Assembly (NCBI GenBank): GCA_934632155.1
Contig: CAKTXZ010000006.1
Location: 74,136 to 138,135, forward strand
Direction of reading: 5' to 3'
Source: an uncultured Clostridia bacterium
GTDB lineage: Bacteria; Bacillota; Clostridia; Christensenellales; Aristaeellaceae
Length of the DNA: 64,000 bases
Shown: positions 49,809 to 58,474 of the stretch, piece by piece
How positions within the stretch are numbered: position 1 is the first letter of the stretch
Layout: each line of letters begins with the position of its first letter
Program-made: the position numbers and the translations under genes
The notes under the pieces: generated by a model
Seen by the model: only the letters and a program-made list of their open reading frames with translations
Told to the model about the DNA's origin: nothing
Databases searched by the model: none

Positions 49809-51167
49809 TTGCAGACAAAAACCTTTCATCGCGGCGTGCACCCCCTTCGCCGCCAGCACGAGGGCAAACTGCCCACGCGCGACGTTCCTATTCGGGATTA
49901 TGTCTCCGACAGCGTGGTCATCAGCATGGCCATGCATATTGGCGCGCCTGCGACGCCCTGCGTCAAGAAGGGCGATCATGTGAAGCTGGGGCAGGTCATC
50001 GGCACGGCGAACGGCTTTGTCAGCCTGCCGGTTCACGCCAGCATCTCCGGCGAGGTAACGGACGTCGCGCCCATTCCCTTCCTCCTCTCGTCGCCGGTCA
50101 TGGCCGTTTCCATAAAAAATGATTTTCTGGACGAATGGACGGACGATCTTTCGCCGCTTGGCGCCGTCGACCGCGTCGACCCCAAGGCCATCCTTCCCGC
50201 CATTGCGCGCGCCGGCATATGCGGCATGGGCGGCGCTTCCTTCCCCACGCACGTGAAGCTCACCTTCCGCGAGAACGCGTATTGCGATACGATCATCGTC
50301 AACGGCGCGGAATGCGAAACGCACCTGACCGCCGACCACCGCCTGATGATCGAGCACGGCGTGCGCGTCGTGGACGGCCTGCGCGCCGCCATGCGCGCCA
50401 CGGGCGTTTCCCACGGCGTGATCGCCATCGAGGATAACAAGCCCGAAGCGATCGAGGCCATGCGCCGCGCCGCCTCCGGGCGGGAGGGCGTGCGCGTTCA
50501 GCCGCTGAAAACCAAATATCCGCAGGGCGGCGAAAAGCAGCTTATCGAGGCCGTTACCGGCCGTCAGGTGCCCAGCGGCAAGCTGCCCATCGACGTGCAC
50601 GTCGTCGTCCTCAACGCGGGCACCTGCGCCGCCATTGCCGACGCAATCATCGACGGAAAGCCGCTTATCAGCCGCGTTACGACGGTCACAGGCTGCGTGC
50701 GTCAGCCCTCCAACCTGCGTCTGCGCGTGGGCACGGTCGTGGGGGACGCCATCGGCGCGTGCGGCGGCTTTTCCGAAACGCCCGGCAAAATCTTTTTCGG
50801 CGGCGCAATGACGGGCATGTCGCTGCCCAACATCTACGTTCCCATTACCAAGGCCACCAACGGGATCGTCGCGCTCAACGAGCACGACGCGGCCAGCCTT
50901 GAGGAAAGCCCCTGCATCCGCTGCGGCCGGTGCGTGGCGGCATGTCCGATCGGCCTGAACCCCTATCAAATCAAGGTTGCCGCAGACGCAAGCAATTTTG
51001 AAGCGGCGAAAAGGCTGCACGTAGGCGACTGTATGCTTTGCGGCTCCTGCGCCTATGTATGCCCGTCCCGCCGCTGGCTGACGGCGTCCTTCCGCTTCGC
51101 CAAGGATCAATTGGCCGCTCAAGCGCGCGCCGCGCGGGCCGCCGAGCAAGGAGGCAATACCAAATGA
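49809..51167 (+). CDS. rnfC: Rnf complex subunit RnfC
   Basis: A 452-residue membrane-associated subunit thought to take electrons from or to NADH. It has the NADH/FMN-binding Rossmann-like part (GICGMGGASFPTHVKL, the NuoF-like glycine-rich region) and two 4Fe-4S motifs near the end: CIRCGRCVAACPIGLNP and CMLCGSCAYVCPSRRW. The start is TTG 49809, with GGAGG 8 bases upstream; no better ATG is nearby. Its stop overlaps rnfD by ATGA. Confidence 0.95.
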   Translation: MQTKTFHRGVHPLRRQHEGKLPTRDVPIRDYVSDSVVISMAMHIGAPATPCVKKGDHVKLGQVIGTANGFVSLPVHASISGEVTDVAPIPFLLSSPVMAVSIKNDFLDEWTDDLSPLGAVDRVDPKAILPAIARAGICGMGGASFPTHVKLTFRENAYCDTIIVNGAECETHLTADHRLMIEHGVRVVDGLRAAMRATGVSHGVIAIEDNKPEAIEAMRRAASGREGVRVQPLKTKYPQGGEKQLIEAVTGRQVPSGKLPIDVHVVVLNAGTCAAIADAIIDGKPLISRVTTVTGCVRQPSNLRLRVGTVVGDAIGACGGFSETPGKIFFGGAMTGMSLPNIYVPITKATNGIVALNEHDAASLEESPCIRCGRCVAACPIGLNPYQIKVAADASNFEAAKRLHVGDCMLCGSCAYVCPSRRWLTASFRFAKDQLAAQARAARAAEQGGNTK

Positions 51168-52099
51168 GCCTGAGAATGTCCACCGCGCCGCATATGCACA
51201 GCCCGATGACCACCCAGCGGCTGATGGCCTGCGTGCTGCTTTCCCTTTTGCCGCCCGCCGCCGCCGGCGTATATGCGTTTGGCCTTCCGGCGCTTTTCAC
51301 CATCCTCGTCGGCGCGGCAAGCGCCGTGCTGTCCGAGGCTCTCTGGCAAAAGCTCGCCCGGCAGAAAATTCGCGTCTCTGATTGCTCCGCGCTGGTAACA
51401 GGCGTTATTCTGGCGCTTAACCTGCCCGCTACGTCGCCGTGGTGGATCACGGCGATTGGCAGCGCGTTCGCCATCCTGATCGTCAAGCAGCTCTTTGGCG
51501 GGCTGGGCGATAATTTCCTCAACCCCGCCATGGCGGCGCGCGCCGTGCTGCTGGCCTCCTGGCCCGCGCGCATGACGGCCTATGTCGCGCCCACGTTCTT
51601 CTCCGGCGTTGACGCCGTGACCGCCGCCACCCCCCTTGCGCTTTCCGGCGCGCATTCCCCTGCCCTGCTGGACGCTTTCCTGGGCAATATTCCCGGAACG
51701 ATCGGCGAGGTCAACAAGGCCGCCATCCTGCTGGGCTTTGCCTTCCTGCTGCTTACGCGCACGGTTTCGTGGCGCATTCCGGCGGTCATGGTCGGCAGCG
51801 TATTTCTTTTCTCGTGGTGCTTTGGCGATAATCCCGTCATGGCCGTTTGCACCGGCGGGGTGCTGTTCGGCGCGGTCTATATGGCCACCGATTACGTCAC
51901 GTCGCCCATCACGCCGTGGGGGCAGGTCATTTACGCCGCGGGCATCGGCCTGATCGTTTCGGTCATTCGCGCCTTCAGCAGCAGCTACCCGGAGGGCGTA
52001 ACCTACGGCATTTTGCTGATGAATATCATGACCCCGCTGATCGACAAATTCCTGCCGCGCAAAATCTACGGCCATCAAAGGGAGGCGAAGCAGGCATGA
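51164..52099 (+). CDS. rnfD: Rnf complex subunit RnfD
   Basis: A 311-residue polytopic membrane subunit, part of the ion-translocating path. It carries a second flavinylation motif D150-A-V-T-A-A-T156 before PLALSG, so Thr156 should bind FMN through ApbE. LFGGLGDNFLNPAMAARAVLLASWP and GVTYGILLMNIMTPLIDKF are family segments. ATG 51164 has GGAGG 9 bases upstream. Overlaps rnfC and rnfE (ATGA both). Confidence 0.94.
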   Translation: MSLRMSTAPHMHSPMTTQRLMACVLLSLLPPAAAGVYAFGLPALFTILVGAASAVLSEALWQKLARQKIRVSDCSALVTGVILALNLPATSPWWITAIGSAFAILIVKQLFGGLGDNFLNPAMAARAVLLASWPARMTAYVAPTFFSGVDAVTAATPLALSGAHSPALLDAFLGNIPGTIGEVNKAAILLGFAFLLLTRTVSWRIPAVMVGSVFLFSWCFGDNPVMAVCTGGVLFGAVYMATDYVTSPITPWGQVIYAAGIGLIVSVIRAFSSSYPEGVTYGILLMNIMTPLIDKFLPRKIYGHQREAKQA

Positions 52100-52734
52100 G
52101 CGAAAAAAAGACCCTGAGCGGCATTTTCTTCAACGGCATTATTCCCGAAAACCCCACCTTCCGCCTTGTGCTGGGCACATGCCCCACGCTGGCGACCACC
52201 ACCAGCGCGCTCAACGGGCTGGGCATGGGCGCTGCGGCAGCGTTCGTGCTGGTCTGCTCAAACGTCGCCATTTCGCTGCTGCGCCGCTTCATTCCGGATA
52301 AAGTGCGCATCCCGGCGTTCATTGTGATGATTTGTACGTTCGTTACCATGGTTCAGCTGCTGATGCAGGCGTTCGTGCCGTCGCTCTATGAATCGCTGGG
52401 CATCTTCATCCCGCTGATTGTGGTCAACTGCATTATTCTGGCGCGCGCTGAGGCGTTTGCCAGCAAGAACCCGCCCCTCGCCTCCGCCGCGGACGGGCTG
52501 GGCATGGGCGTGGGCTTTACGCTGGCGCTGACGCTGATGGGCGCCGTGCGCGAGCTGATCGGCAACGGGTCGATTTTCGGCGTGAGCGTGCTGGGCGCGT
52601 CCTATGAGCCTATGCTGCTCATCGTGCTGGCCTCGGGCGGCTTTCTGACGTTCGGGCTGCTGCTGGGGCTGTTCAACCTCGCGGAAAGAAAGCTTTCCGC
52701 CCGCCGCGCCGCAAAGGGAGGCGATGAAGCATGA
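52096..52734 (+). CDS. rnfE: Rnf complex subunit RnfE
   Basis: A 212-residue membrane subunit with six helices. IFFNGIIPENPTFRLVLGTCPTLATTTSALNGLGMG is the family start; IPLIVVNCIILARAEAFA is the second half-repeat with the conserved NC pair, which helps bind the Fe-S cluster shared with RnfA. Both ends overlap neighbours by ATGA. Confidence 0.94.
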   Translation: MSEKKTLSGIFFNGIIPENPTFRLVLGTCPTLATTTSALNGLGMGAAAAFVLVCSNVAISLLRRFIPDKVRIPAFIVMICTFVTMVQLLMQAFVPSLYESLGIFIPLIVVNCIILARAEAFASKNPPLASAADGLGMGVGFTLALTLMGAVRELIGNGSIFGVSVLGASYEPMLLIVLASGGFLTFGLLLGLFNLAERKLSARRAAKGGDEA

Positions 52735-53309
52735 CGATGAACGTGCTGCTTTTCATGGTCAATTGTATCCTGACCAATAACTTTATCTTTTCGCGCTTTC
52801 TGGGCTGCTGCCCCTTTCTGGGCGTCTCAAGCAAGGTGGAAACCTCCGTCAGCATGGGGCTGGCCGTTACCTTCGTGATGACCATCGCTTCGCTCTTTTG
52901 CTATATGATCTATCACTGGCTGCTGGTTCCGCTGAAAATCGCCTTCATGAGCACCATCGCCTTCATTCTGGTCATCGCCGCGCTGGTGCAGTTTGTGGAA
53001 ATGTTCCTCAAAAAATCCAGCCCCACCCTCTACAGCGCGCTGGGCATTTACCTGCCGCTGATTACCACCAACTGCGCCGTGCTGGGCGTGGCCACGCTCA
53101 ATATGAACAGCGGCTACGGACTGCTTCAATCCGTGCTCAACGGCACATTCTCGGCGCTTGGCTTTACGCTGGCCATTGTGCTGATGGCGGGCGTGCGCGA
53201 GCGGCTGGAAAGCAGCAAGATTCCCGCCTGCATGAAGGGCTTCCCCATCACGCTGGTTTCCGCCGGGCTGATGGCGATTGCGTTTATGGGCTTCAGCGGA
53301 CTGGTGTAA
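52731..53309 (+). CDS. rnfA: Rnf complex subunit RnfA
   Basis: A 192-residue membrane subunit homologous to RnfE in inverted orientation. LTNNFIFSRFLGCCPFLGVSS and LPLITTNCAVLGVATLN hold the conserved Cys positions of the shared Fe-S site. ATG 52731 overlaps the rnfE stop; 12 bases separate it from rnfB. Confidence 0.95.
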   Translation: MTMNVLLFMVNCILTNNFIFSRFLGCCPFLGVSSKVETSVSMGLAVTFVMTIASLFCYMIYHWLLVPLKIAFMSTIAFILVIAALVQFVEMFLKKSSPTLYSALGIYLPLITTNCAVLGVATLNMNSGYGLLQSVLNGTFSALGFTLAIVLMAGVRERLESSKIPACMKGFPITLVSAGLMAIAFMGFSGLV

Positions 53310-53321
53310 GGAGGCGCGCAG

Positions 53322-54116
53322 ATGAGCATGACGACGATTCTGTTTTCCGGGCTGCTGCTGGGCGTGCTGGGGCTGGTTTTCGGCCTCGTGCTGTCCTATG
53401 CCGATAAAAAGTTTCATGTCGACGTGGACGAGCGCGTCGCCAAAATTCGGGAATGCCTGGGCGGCGCGAACTGCGGCGCCTGCGGCTATGCCGGCTGCGA
53501 CGCCTTTGCTCAGGCCGTTGTGGATGGCAAAGCGCCGGTCAACGGCTGCGCGCCCGCCGGCGAAAAGGGCGTGGCGACAATCAGCGCCGTCATGGGCGTA
53601 GCCGCGCCCGCGACGGAGCGTCAGGTCGCCCGCGTGCTGTGTCAGGGCGAAAGCGGCGTCGCCATCGAGCGCTACCGCTACGACGGCTATCAAAGCTGCG
53701 CCGTAGCTGCCGGCTTGGCCGGCGGGCCGAAGGACTGCCGCTTTGCCTGCATCGGCCTTGGCGATTGTCAGGACAAATGCGCTTTTGACGCAATCGCCAT
53801 GGTGAACGGCCTCGCCCGAATTAACCCGGATCGATGCACGGCCTGCGGCGCGTGCGTCAAGGCCTGCCCGCGCGGCGTGATTCAGCTGATGAGCGTGTCC
53901 CAATCCGTGATCGTACGCTGTCGCAACAGCGACACCGCCCGCGCGGCGCGCGCCGTGTGCATGGACGCGTGCATCGGCTGCGGCCGCTGCAAAAAGGAAT
54001 GCCAATACGGCGCTATTCAAGTGGAAAATGGTTTTGCGCGAATTGATCCCGATCGTTGCACCCGCTGCGGCGCGTGCGCGGCGGTCTGCCCCTGCAAATG
54101 CATTACGGTAGGATAA
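53322..54116 (+). CDS. rnfB: Rnf complex subunit RnfB (ferredoxin-type)
   Basis: A 264-residue membrane-anchored iron-sulfur subunit that exchanges electrons with ferredoxin. One N-terminal helix is followed by the Fe-S domain CLGGANCGACGYAGC, then several ferredoxin motifs: CTACGACVKACP, CIGCGRCKKEC and CTRCGACAAVCPC, plus further cysteines around CIGLGDCQDKC. It ends the operon at 54116; the next gene has its own promoter. The whole rnf set is complete (G, C, D, E, A, B). Confidence 0.95.
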   Translation: MSMTTILFSGLLLGVLGLVFGLVLSYADKKFHVDVDERVAKIRECLGGANCGACGYAGCDAFAQAVVDGKAPVNGCAPAGEKGVATISAVMGVAAPATERQVARVLCQGESGVAIERYRYDGYQSCAVAAGLAGGPKDCRFACIGLGDCQDKCAFDAIAMVNGLARINPDRCTACGACVKACPRGVIQLMSVSQSVIVRCRNSDTARAARAVCMDACIGCGRCKKECQYGAIQVENGFARIDPDRCTRCGACAAVCPCKCITVG

Positions 54117-54209
54117 GCGGACGCAGCGCTCATGCCGCGCATGTTTCGCGCGCCTCGGAAACGTTTTTGGAAAATATGCGGCAATTTTGCTGAATACAGC
54201 AAAAAAAGC

Positions 54210-54238
54210 TTGCATTTCCCTGCTGAATATGCTAAAAT
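54210..54238 (+). promoter_or_regulatory. Promoter of rpmB
   Basis: TTGCAT (54210-54215), 17-base spacer, TAAAAT (54233-54238) with an upstream TG, about 80 bases before the ATG. Confidence 0.75.
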
Positions 54239-54317
54239 AGTCAAGCTGTCATTGATGGCTGTTTCGCGGTGTTCGCGCCGCGTCACCATAGCGCAAATCC
54301 CCGGGGAGGTAATTACA

Positions 54318-54542
54318 ATGGGCAAATTTTGTCAAGTGTGCGAAAAGGGTCAGATGATCGGCCACAACGTGAGCCATTCCAACCGCAAGAGCAGCCGCGC
54401 TTGGGCACCCAACGTTCAGCGCGTTCGCGTCATGCTGGACGGAAAGCCCGTGCATCTGAACGTGTGCACCCGTTGCCTGCGCAGCGGTTATGTGCAGCGC
54501 GCCCTGCCCACGCAGAGCGAAGCGGTTACCGAAGAGGTGTAA
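54318..54542 (+). CDS. rpmB: 50S ribosomal protein L28
   Basis: A 74-residue ribosomal protein of the cysteine-bearing type: CQVCEKG near the start and CTRCLRSG near the end form a zinc-ribbon pair. HNVSHSNRKSSRAWAPNVQRVRV is the family core. GGGGAGG lies 8 bases before the ATG. Own promoter and terminator. Confidence 0.95.
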   Translation: MGKFCQVCEKGQMIGHNVSHSNRKSSRAWAPNVQRVRVMLDGKPVHLNVCTRCLRSGYVQRALPTQSEAVTEEV

Positions 54543-54565
54543 CCCTTTTTCCCGCACCGCAATGA

Positions 54566-54591
54566 ACCACCTGAGATACGGTGGTTTTTTG
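54566..54591 (+). terminator. Terminator after rpmB
   Basis: AACCACC (54566-54572) pairs with GGTGGTT (54581-54587), followed by T-run to 54591. Confidence 0.85.
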
Positions 54592-54796
54592 CGTGCAGAA
54601 ACAATATCTGTTCGGCAGGCGTCCTCCACTTGGCAGGCAAGCATGCCATGAAGCTGGAATGCATTACGGCAGCGAACTGCAATTGCCCTTTTTTGCCGTG
54701 GGGAAGCGTATGCATTTGAAAAAAAATGCGCATGCGGGAATATTTCACGCCGTCTCCCCGTTTATCATGCGGCGCAATGCCAAAGGAGGAAATAAA

Positions 54797-55552
54797 ATGA
54801 AACAAATTGCAAAACGTTGTATGATCCTGTGGATGCTGTCCCTGCTGCTGACCTGCCCCGCAATGGCGGAGGAAGCGCCCAAGGAAGAGGACGCTTGGTA
54901 CGCGTTCAGCGCCGAGAACACCGTCGTAACGGTTCGTCTGCCCAGCAACACCAAAACCGGCCTTGTATGGGAATACGAGATCTCCGCGCCCGAAATTATG
55001 GAACTGATTACTGGCGAGACCATCGTCGGCCCCGGCGAGGGCATGGCGGGCGCGCCGACCACGTATGTCGCCAGCTTCCGTTCCATCGGCAGCGAGGGCG
55101 GCCGTGTCAGCCTGATTTTCCGTTTGATGGATTCCAGCGCCGAAGCGCCCGTAAAGACGCGCGTGCTGGAAATGGAATTGACTCCCGACGGAAAGCTTCT
55201 ACCGCGCTCCGTGCTGACGCAGGATCCCTTCGCCGACTGGTGCGAGGTAAACCTCGATGACGATACGGTAACCGTCGCGCTCCCGATGGACGAGAAGGGC
55301 GGCGCATGGCAGACCGGCGTGCTGGACGAAGGCATGCTGACGCCCGAAAGCGAAGACGTGCAGGCCGGCATGTATACGGCCATTTTCCGCAGCGCGAACC
55401 GCCCCGCCGAGGACGTGGAGCTTTCCTTCCGCTTCACCAATGCGCAGGGCATTGTCGACAGGACGCGCAGCGTGTACCTGATCGTGCGCGAGGACGGCAG
55501 CCTCTGGATTAAGCGCGCGGAGGCGTTTGATATGCTCGACCCGGCCGCCTGA
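54797..55552 (+). CDS. Secreted protein with chagasin-like (I42 inhibitor) repeats
   Basis: A 251-residue protein with a Sec signal peptide ending in PAMAEE. Residues about 35-120 resemble inhibitor family I42 (chagasin type): VTVRLPSNTKTGLVWEYEIS recalls the NPTTG loop with Trp, and GMAGAPTTYVASFRSIG recalls the GxGGxxxF loop. A second, more diverged copy follows (VTVALPMDEKGGAWQ through MYTAIFRSANRPAEDVELSFRF). I42 proteins inhibit papain-like cysteine proteases. Activity is uncertain here. The ATG has GGAGG 7 bases upstream. No clear promoter was found in the 200-base gap before it. Confidence 0.55.
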   Translation: MKQIAKRCMILWMLSLLLTCPAMAEEAPKEEDAWYAFSAENTVVTVRLPSNTKTGLVWEYEISAPEIMELITGETIVGPGEGMAGAPTTYVASFRSIGSEGGRVSLIFRLMDSSAEAPVKTRVLEMELTPDGKLLPRSVLTQDPFADWCEVNLDDDTVTVALPMDEKGGAWQTGVLDEGMLTPESEDVQAGMYTAIFRSANRPAEDVELSFRFTNAQGIVDRTRSVYLIVREDGSLWIKRAEAFDMLDPAA

Positions 55553-55597
55553 CCGTCCGCGGGCGCGGCCAATTCTGCATGACTCGGAGGAAAAGCC

Positions 55598-56143
55598 ATG
55601 AAACTGATGATCGCATCCGATTTGCACGGTTCGGCCTACTTTTGCCAAAGGATGCTGGCTGCGTTCGCCGCCGAGCGGGCCGACCGGCTGCTTTTGCTGG
55701 GCGACCTGCTCTACCACGGCCCGCGAAATGATCTGCCGCGCGATTATGCTCCCAAGCAGGTCATCGCGATGCTCAACGGCGTAAAGACCAGGCTGCTCTG
55801 CGTGCGCGGCAACTGCGACGCCGAGGTTGACCAGATGGTGCTCGACTTCCCGATGATGGCCGAATACGCAATCTGGCCGTTGGATGCGCGGCTGATTTAC
55901 ATCACGCACGGGCACCGCTTTCACATGGCTTCTCCCCCGCCGCTGCAGCCGGGCGACATTCTGCTGCACGGCCACACGCACATTCCTGCCTGCACGCCAT
56001 TCGGTCAGGACAACTATTATTTGAACCCCGGCTCGCTCAGCCTGCCGAAGGACGGCAGCGCTTCCGGCTATATGACGCTGGAGGGCACGACCTTCACGTG
56101 GAAGGCGCTGGACGGCGAAGCCTGCCGAACCCTGACGCTGTAG
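55598..56143 (+). CDS. YfcE-type metallophosphodiesterase
   Basis: A 181-residue cytosolic phosphodiesterase, full length. Metal ligands in order are ASDLHG, LLGDLLYHG, RGNCD, ITHGH and HGHTHIP, all intact; the NPGSLSLPKDG segment is typical of YfcE. It hydrolyses phosphodiesters in general assays; the physiological substrate is unknown. The ATG follows CGGAGG by 10 bases and lies 46 bases after the I42-like gene. Confidence 0.93.
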   Translation: MKLMIASDLHGSAYFCQRMLAAFAAERADRLLLLGDLLYHGPRNDLPRDYAPKQVIAMLNGVKTRLLCVRGNCDAEVDQMVLDFPMMAEYAIWPLDARLIYITHGHRFHMASPPPLQPGDILLHGHTHIPACTPFGQDNYYLNPGSLSLPKDGSASGYMTLEGTTFTWKALDGEACRTLTL

Positions 56144-56185
56144 CGCCCGCCCGTATCGTGCAAAGCGCTTTTCATGCATAAAACC

Positions 56186-56225
56186 AGCCGCGCCTGTTTC
56201 ATCACGAAATGAAGCAGACGCGGCT
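56186..56225 (+). terminator. Hairpin terminator after the YfcE-type gene
   Basis: AGCCGCG (56186-56192) with CGCGGCT (56219-56225), extended inward by CTG/CAG and TTCAT/ATGAA. It is T-rich after the hairpin, and also lies after the convergent gene. Confidence 0.7.
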
Positions 56226-56283
56226 TCCTATTTTGCCGGCAGACCGCGCGTGCGGCCGTCGCCTTTGCCCTTTTCCTTTTGCC

Positions 56284-57345
56284 TTATCGCGCGGCGCACG
56301 CCAGCCGCGTCATCTCGTCCCAGCGCTCCTCCATACTGGCGACCAGCTTAAACTGCGTCCGGCAGCGATCCAGATTATGCTCTGGGCGATGAATGCGGAA
56401 ATAAACGTCGCCGGACAAATAATCCGTCAGGAAACGAACGCCGCATTCCAGCGTCATCAGCTTGCCACCCAGCGGCAGCGTTTCAACCTCCTGCTCCGTC
56501 AGCGCATCGTCGCAGGCAGCCAGAAAGCCGGCCAGGAGCTGCTCATAATGGGGCAGGGACAGGCTAATTTTCGCCAGTTCCTTCTCGTCCTCCGCGCCTG
56601 TGTTCGCGCCAAAGCGCACCAGATCGCCAAAATCGTTCGCCGCCAGCCCGGGCATCACCGTGTCCAGATCGATCACACACACGGCCTCGTGGGTTTTCGC
56701 ATCCAGCATCACGTTGTTCAGCTTGGTATCGTTATGCGTCACACGCAGGGGCAGCTCGCCCGCCGCCAGCATGCGCATCAGCGTGCCCGCCTCCTCCTCG
56801 CGCGCCAGCGCAAAGGCAATCTCGCGCTCACATTCCTTCGCGCGCCCCAGCCTGTCCGCGGCAATTGCTTCCCGCAGCGCACGATAGCGCGCAGGCGTGT
56901 CATGAAAATGCGGAATGGTCTCGCTCAGCTCCTGCGCCGGAAAGCTGCCCAGCATCTGCTGGAAGCGGCCAAAAGCATGTGCGCAGGCGTACAAATCGCC
57001 CGGGCGTTCGGGGCGGTCAAGGCTGACGCTGTCCGTGATGAAATCATAAACGCGGTAGTATTCGCCGTCCTGCGCCTGCCAATAGCTCCGCCCATCCAGC
57101 GCGGGCACCAAATGCAGCGTATGGCGCGGGTCGGGATCCCGCTGCGCCAGATACGCCGTCACCAGCGCCACGTTGCGCATCAGCGCGGGCACATCGTGAA
57201 ACGCCTGCCGGCTGATACGCTGAAGAATATAATCCGGCCCGCCCGCCGTCTTCACCAGATAGGTGGCGTTGATATGGCCGTTGCCATAGGGCGCGCAGGA
57301 AACTGCCTGCGCCTTGAGCTGAAACTGTTCGCAAATGCTCAGCAT
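56284..57345 (-). CDS. Aminoglycoside phosphotransferase-family sugar kinase (NahK-like)
   Basis: A 353-residue kinase of the APH fold. The start has PYGNGHINATYLV (a glycine loop), and the catalytic loop is HNDTKLNNVMLD with the metal site VIDLDTVMPG plus NDFGDLVRFG. The same set occurs in N-acetylhexosamine 1-kinase NahK of bifidobacteria and gut Firmicutes, which phosphorylates GlcNAc or GalNAc at C1. No lacto-N-biose phosphorylase gene is in view, so the sugar is inferred. ATG 57345 has GGGAGG 6 bases upstream. A PocR/AraC regulator is divergent and may control it. Confidence 0.8.
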   Translation of the reverse strand: MLSICEQFQLKAQAVSCAPYGNGHINATYLVKTAGGPDYILQRISRQAFHDVPALMRNVALVTAYLAQRDPDPRHTLHLVPALDGRSYWQAQDGEYYRVYDFITDSVSLDRPERPGDLYACAHAFGRFQQMLGSFPAQELSETIPHFHDTPARYRALREAIAADRLGRAKECEREIAFALAREEEAGTLMRMLAAGELPLRVTHNDTKLNNVMLDAKTHEAVCVIDLDTVMPGLAANDFGDLVRFGANTGAEDEKELAKISLSLPHYEQLLAGFLAACDDALTEQEVETLPLGGKLMTLECGVRFLTDYLSGDVYFRIHRPEHNLDRCRTQFKLVASMEERWDEMTRLACAAR

Positions 57346-57503
57346 TGCTTTCCTCCCGTCCCGCACGCAGCGTGCGGATATCCGCGCGGTATTCTGCGCC
57401 TGATGCGGAAATATTCTGTCTCATTATAACGCCGCGCGCGCTAAAGCGATAGGAAAAATCGTGTGCGTTTCGGGTAGGATCTTCCGTTTTTCAGAAAATA
57501 TGG

Positions 57504-57509
57504 TATACT
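57504..57509 (+). promoter_or_regulatory. Extended -10 element of the PocR/AraC regulator gene
   Basis: TATACT with an upstream TG pair; no strong -35. About 110 bases before the ATG at 57623. Confidence 0.45.
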
Positions 57510-57622
57510 GAGACGTGGAGATTTCATGCAATTGCGCATGAGCAGCGGAAGGCCGGAGGCTCTCGGGGAACAGCAAGCCGCTTTGCCTGCGCAAAAGCAT
57601 CCGGCAGGAAGAGGAATGAATA

Positions 57623-58465
57623 ATGCTGAGTGCCAACGAAATTGACAAGCTGGCGGCGCTGCTGAACCATCTGCACATCTGCTTGGGGTTAAAATTCGCC
57701 TTGATGGACGATCAGGCCGCGGAGGTATTTTCCTCCAGCGAGCAGGCGGATTTTTGCCGCGCCGTCAAGGAAGCGCCCACCGGCCGGGAGCGCTGCGTCG
57801 CCTGCGACCGGCAGGTAATCGCGGAGGTTCGCTGCACGCAAAAAATGAAGGTCTATCGCTGCCACTGCGGGCTGATAGAGGTGGCGATGCCGGTCATGGA
57901 AAACGGACAAGCCGTCGCGACCATTTTATTCGGACAATTTCTGGACGAGGCCGACCATCGCGCGCAGTGGCGCGAGACAAGGCGGCTGCTCGCTTGGCGA
58001 CGCGACGCCGACGCGCTTTCCGACGCGTTTTTCCGCCTTCGTCAGTTCTCCGCCGCGCAGATCTTTTCCCTGACGGAAATCATTCGCGCCTGCATCTGCG
58101 ACGTTCGCCTGCAGGGCATGCTTTCCGCGTCGCAAATGAGCGACGCATCACGCCTGCAAAGCTATATCCTGCAGCATTTCGCGGAGCCGATAACGCTCCA
58201 TACGCTGTGCGCCCAAATGCACATGGGCAAGAGCAAGCTGTTTGATTTGTGCCGCCGGGAGTTTCACGCAACGCCCGGACAAATGCTGCTGCAGGCGCGT
58301 ATGGACGCCGCGCAGCGCCTGCTCTGCGCCAGCTCCTATGACCTGACGCAGATCGCGCGCATGACCGGTATCCCGGACACGCATTATTTTTGCAAGCGCT
58401 TCAAGGCCTTTTTCGGCGAAACGCCCGCCGCCTATCGCGCCCGCATGCAGAGCGCGCGAAAATAA
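57623..58465 (+). CDS. PocR-domain AraC-family transcription regulator
   Basis: A 280-residue DNA-binding regulator. The N-terminal half is a PocR ligand-sensing domain, with the cysteine-rich RERCVACDRQ, then CTQKMKVYRCHCGLIEVAMPV and ILFGQFLDE. The C-terminal 100 residues are two helix-turn-helix units of the AraC family (ITLHTLCAQMHMGKSKLFDLCRRE and DLTQIARMTGIPDTHYFCKRFKAFFGETPAAYR). PocR domains sense small hydrocarbon or sugar derivatives. It is divergent from the NahK-like kinase, its likely target; the gap of 277 bases is large enough for operators. Confidence 0.88.
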   Translation: MLSANEIDKLAALLNHLHICLGLKFALMDDQAAEVFSSSEQADFCRAVKEAPTGRERCVACDRQVIAEVRCTQKMKVYRCHCGLIEVAMPVMENGQAVATILFGQFLDEADHRAQWRETRRLLAWRRDADALSDAFFRLRQFSAAQIFSLTEIIRACICDVRLQGMLSASQMSDASRLQSYILQHFAEPITLHTLCAQMHMGKSKLFDLCRREFHATPGQMLLQARMDAAQRLLCASSYDLTQIARMTGIPDTHYFCKRFKAFFGETPAAYRARMQSARK

Positions 58466-58474
58466 GCGCGTCGC

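Noticed and set aside
52827..54215. 462-codon minus-strand frame over rnfA/rnfB
   Set aside because: Shadow frame; rnfA and rnfB are certain by cysteine motifs.
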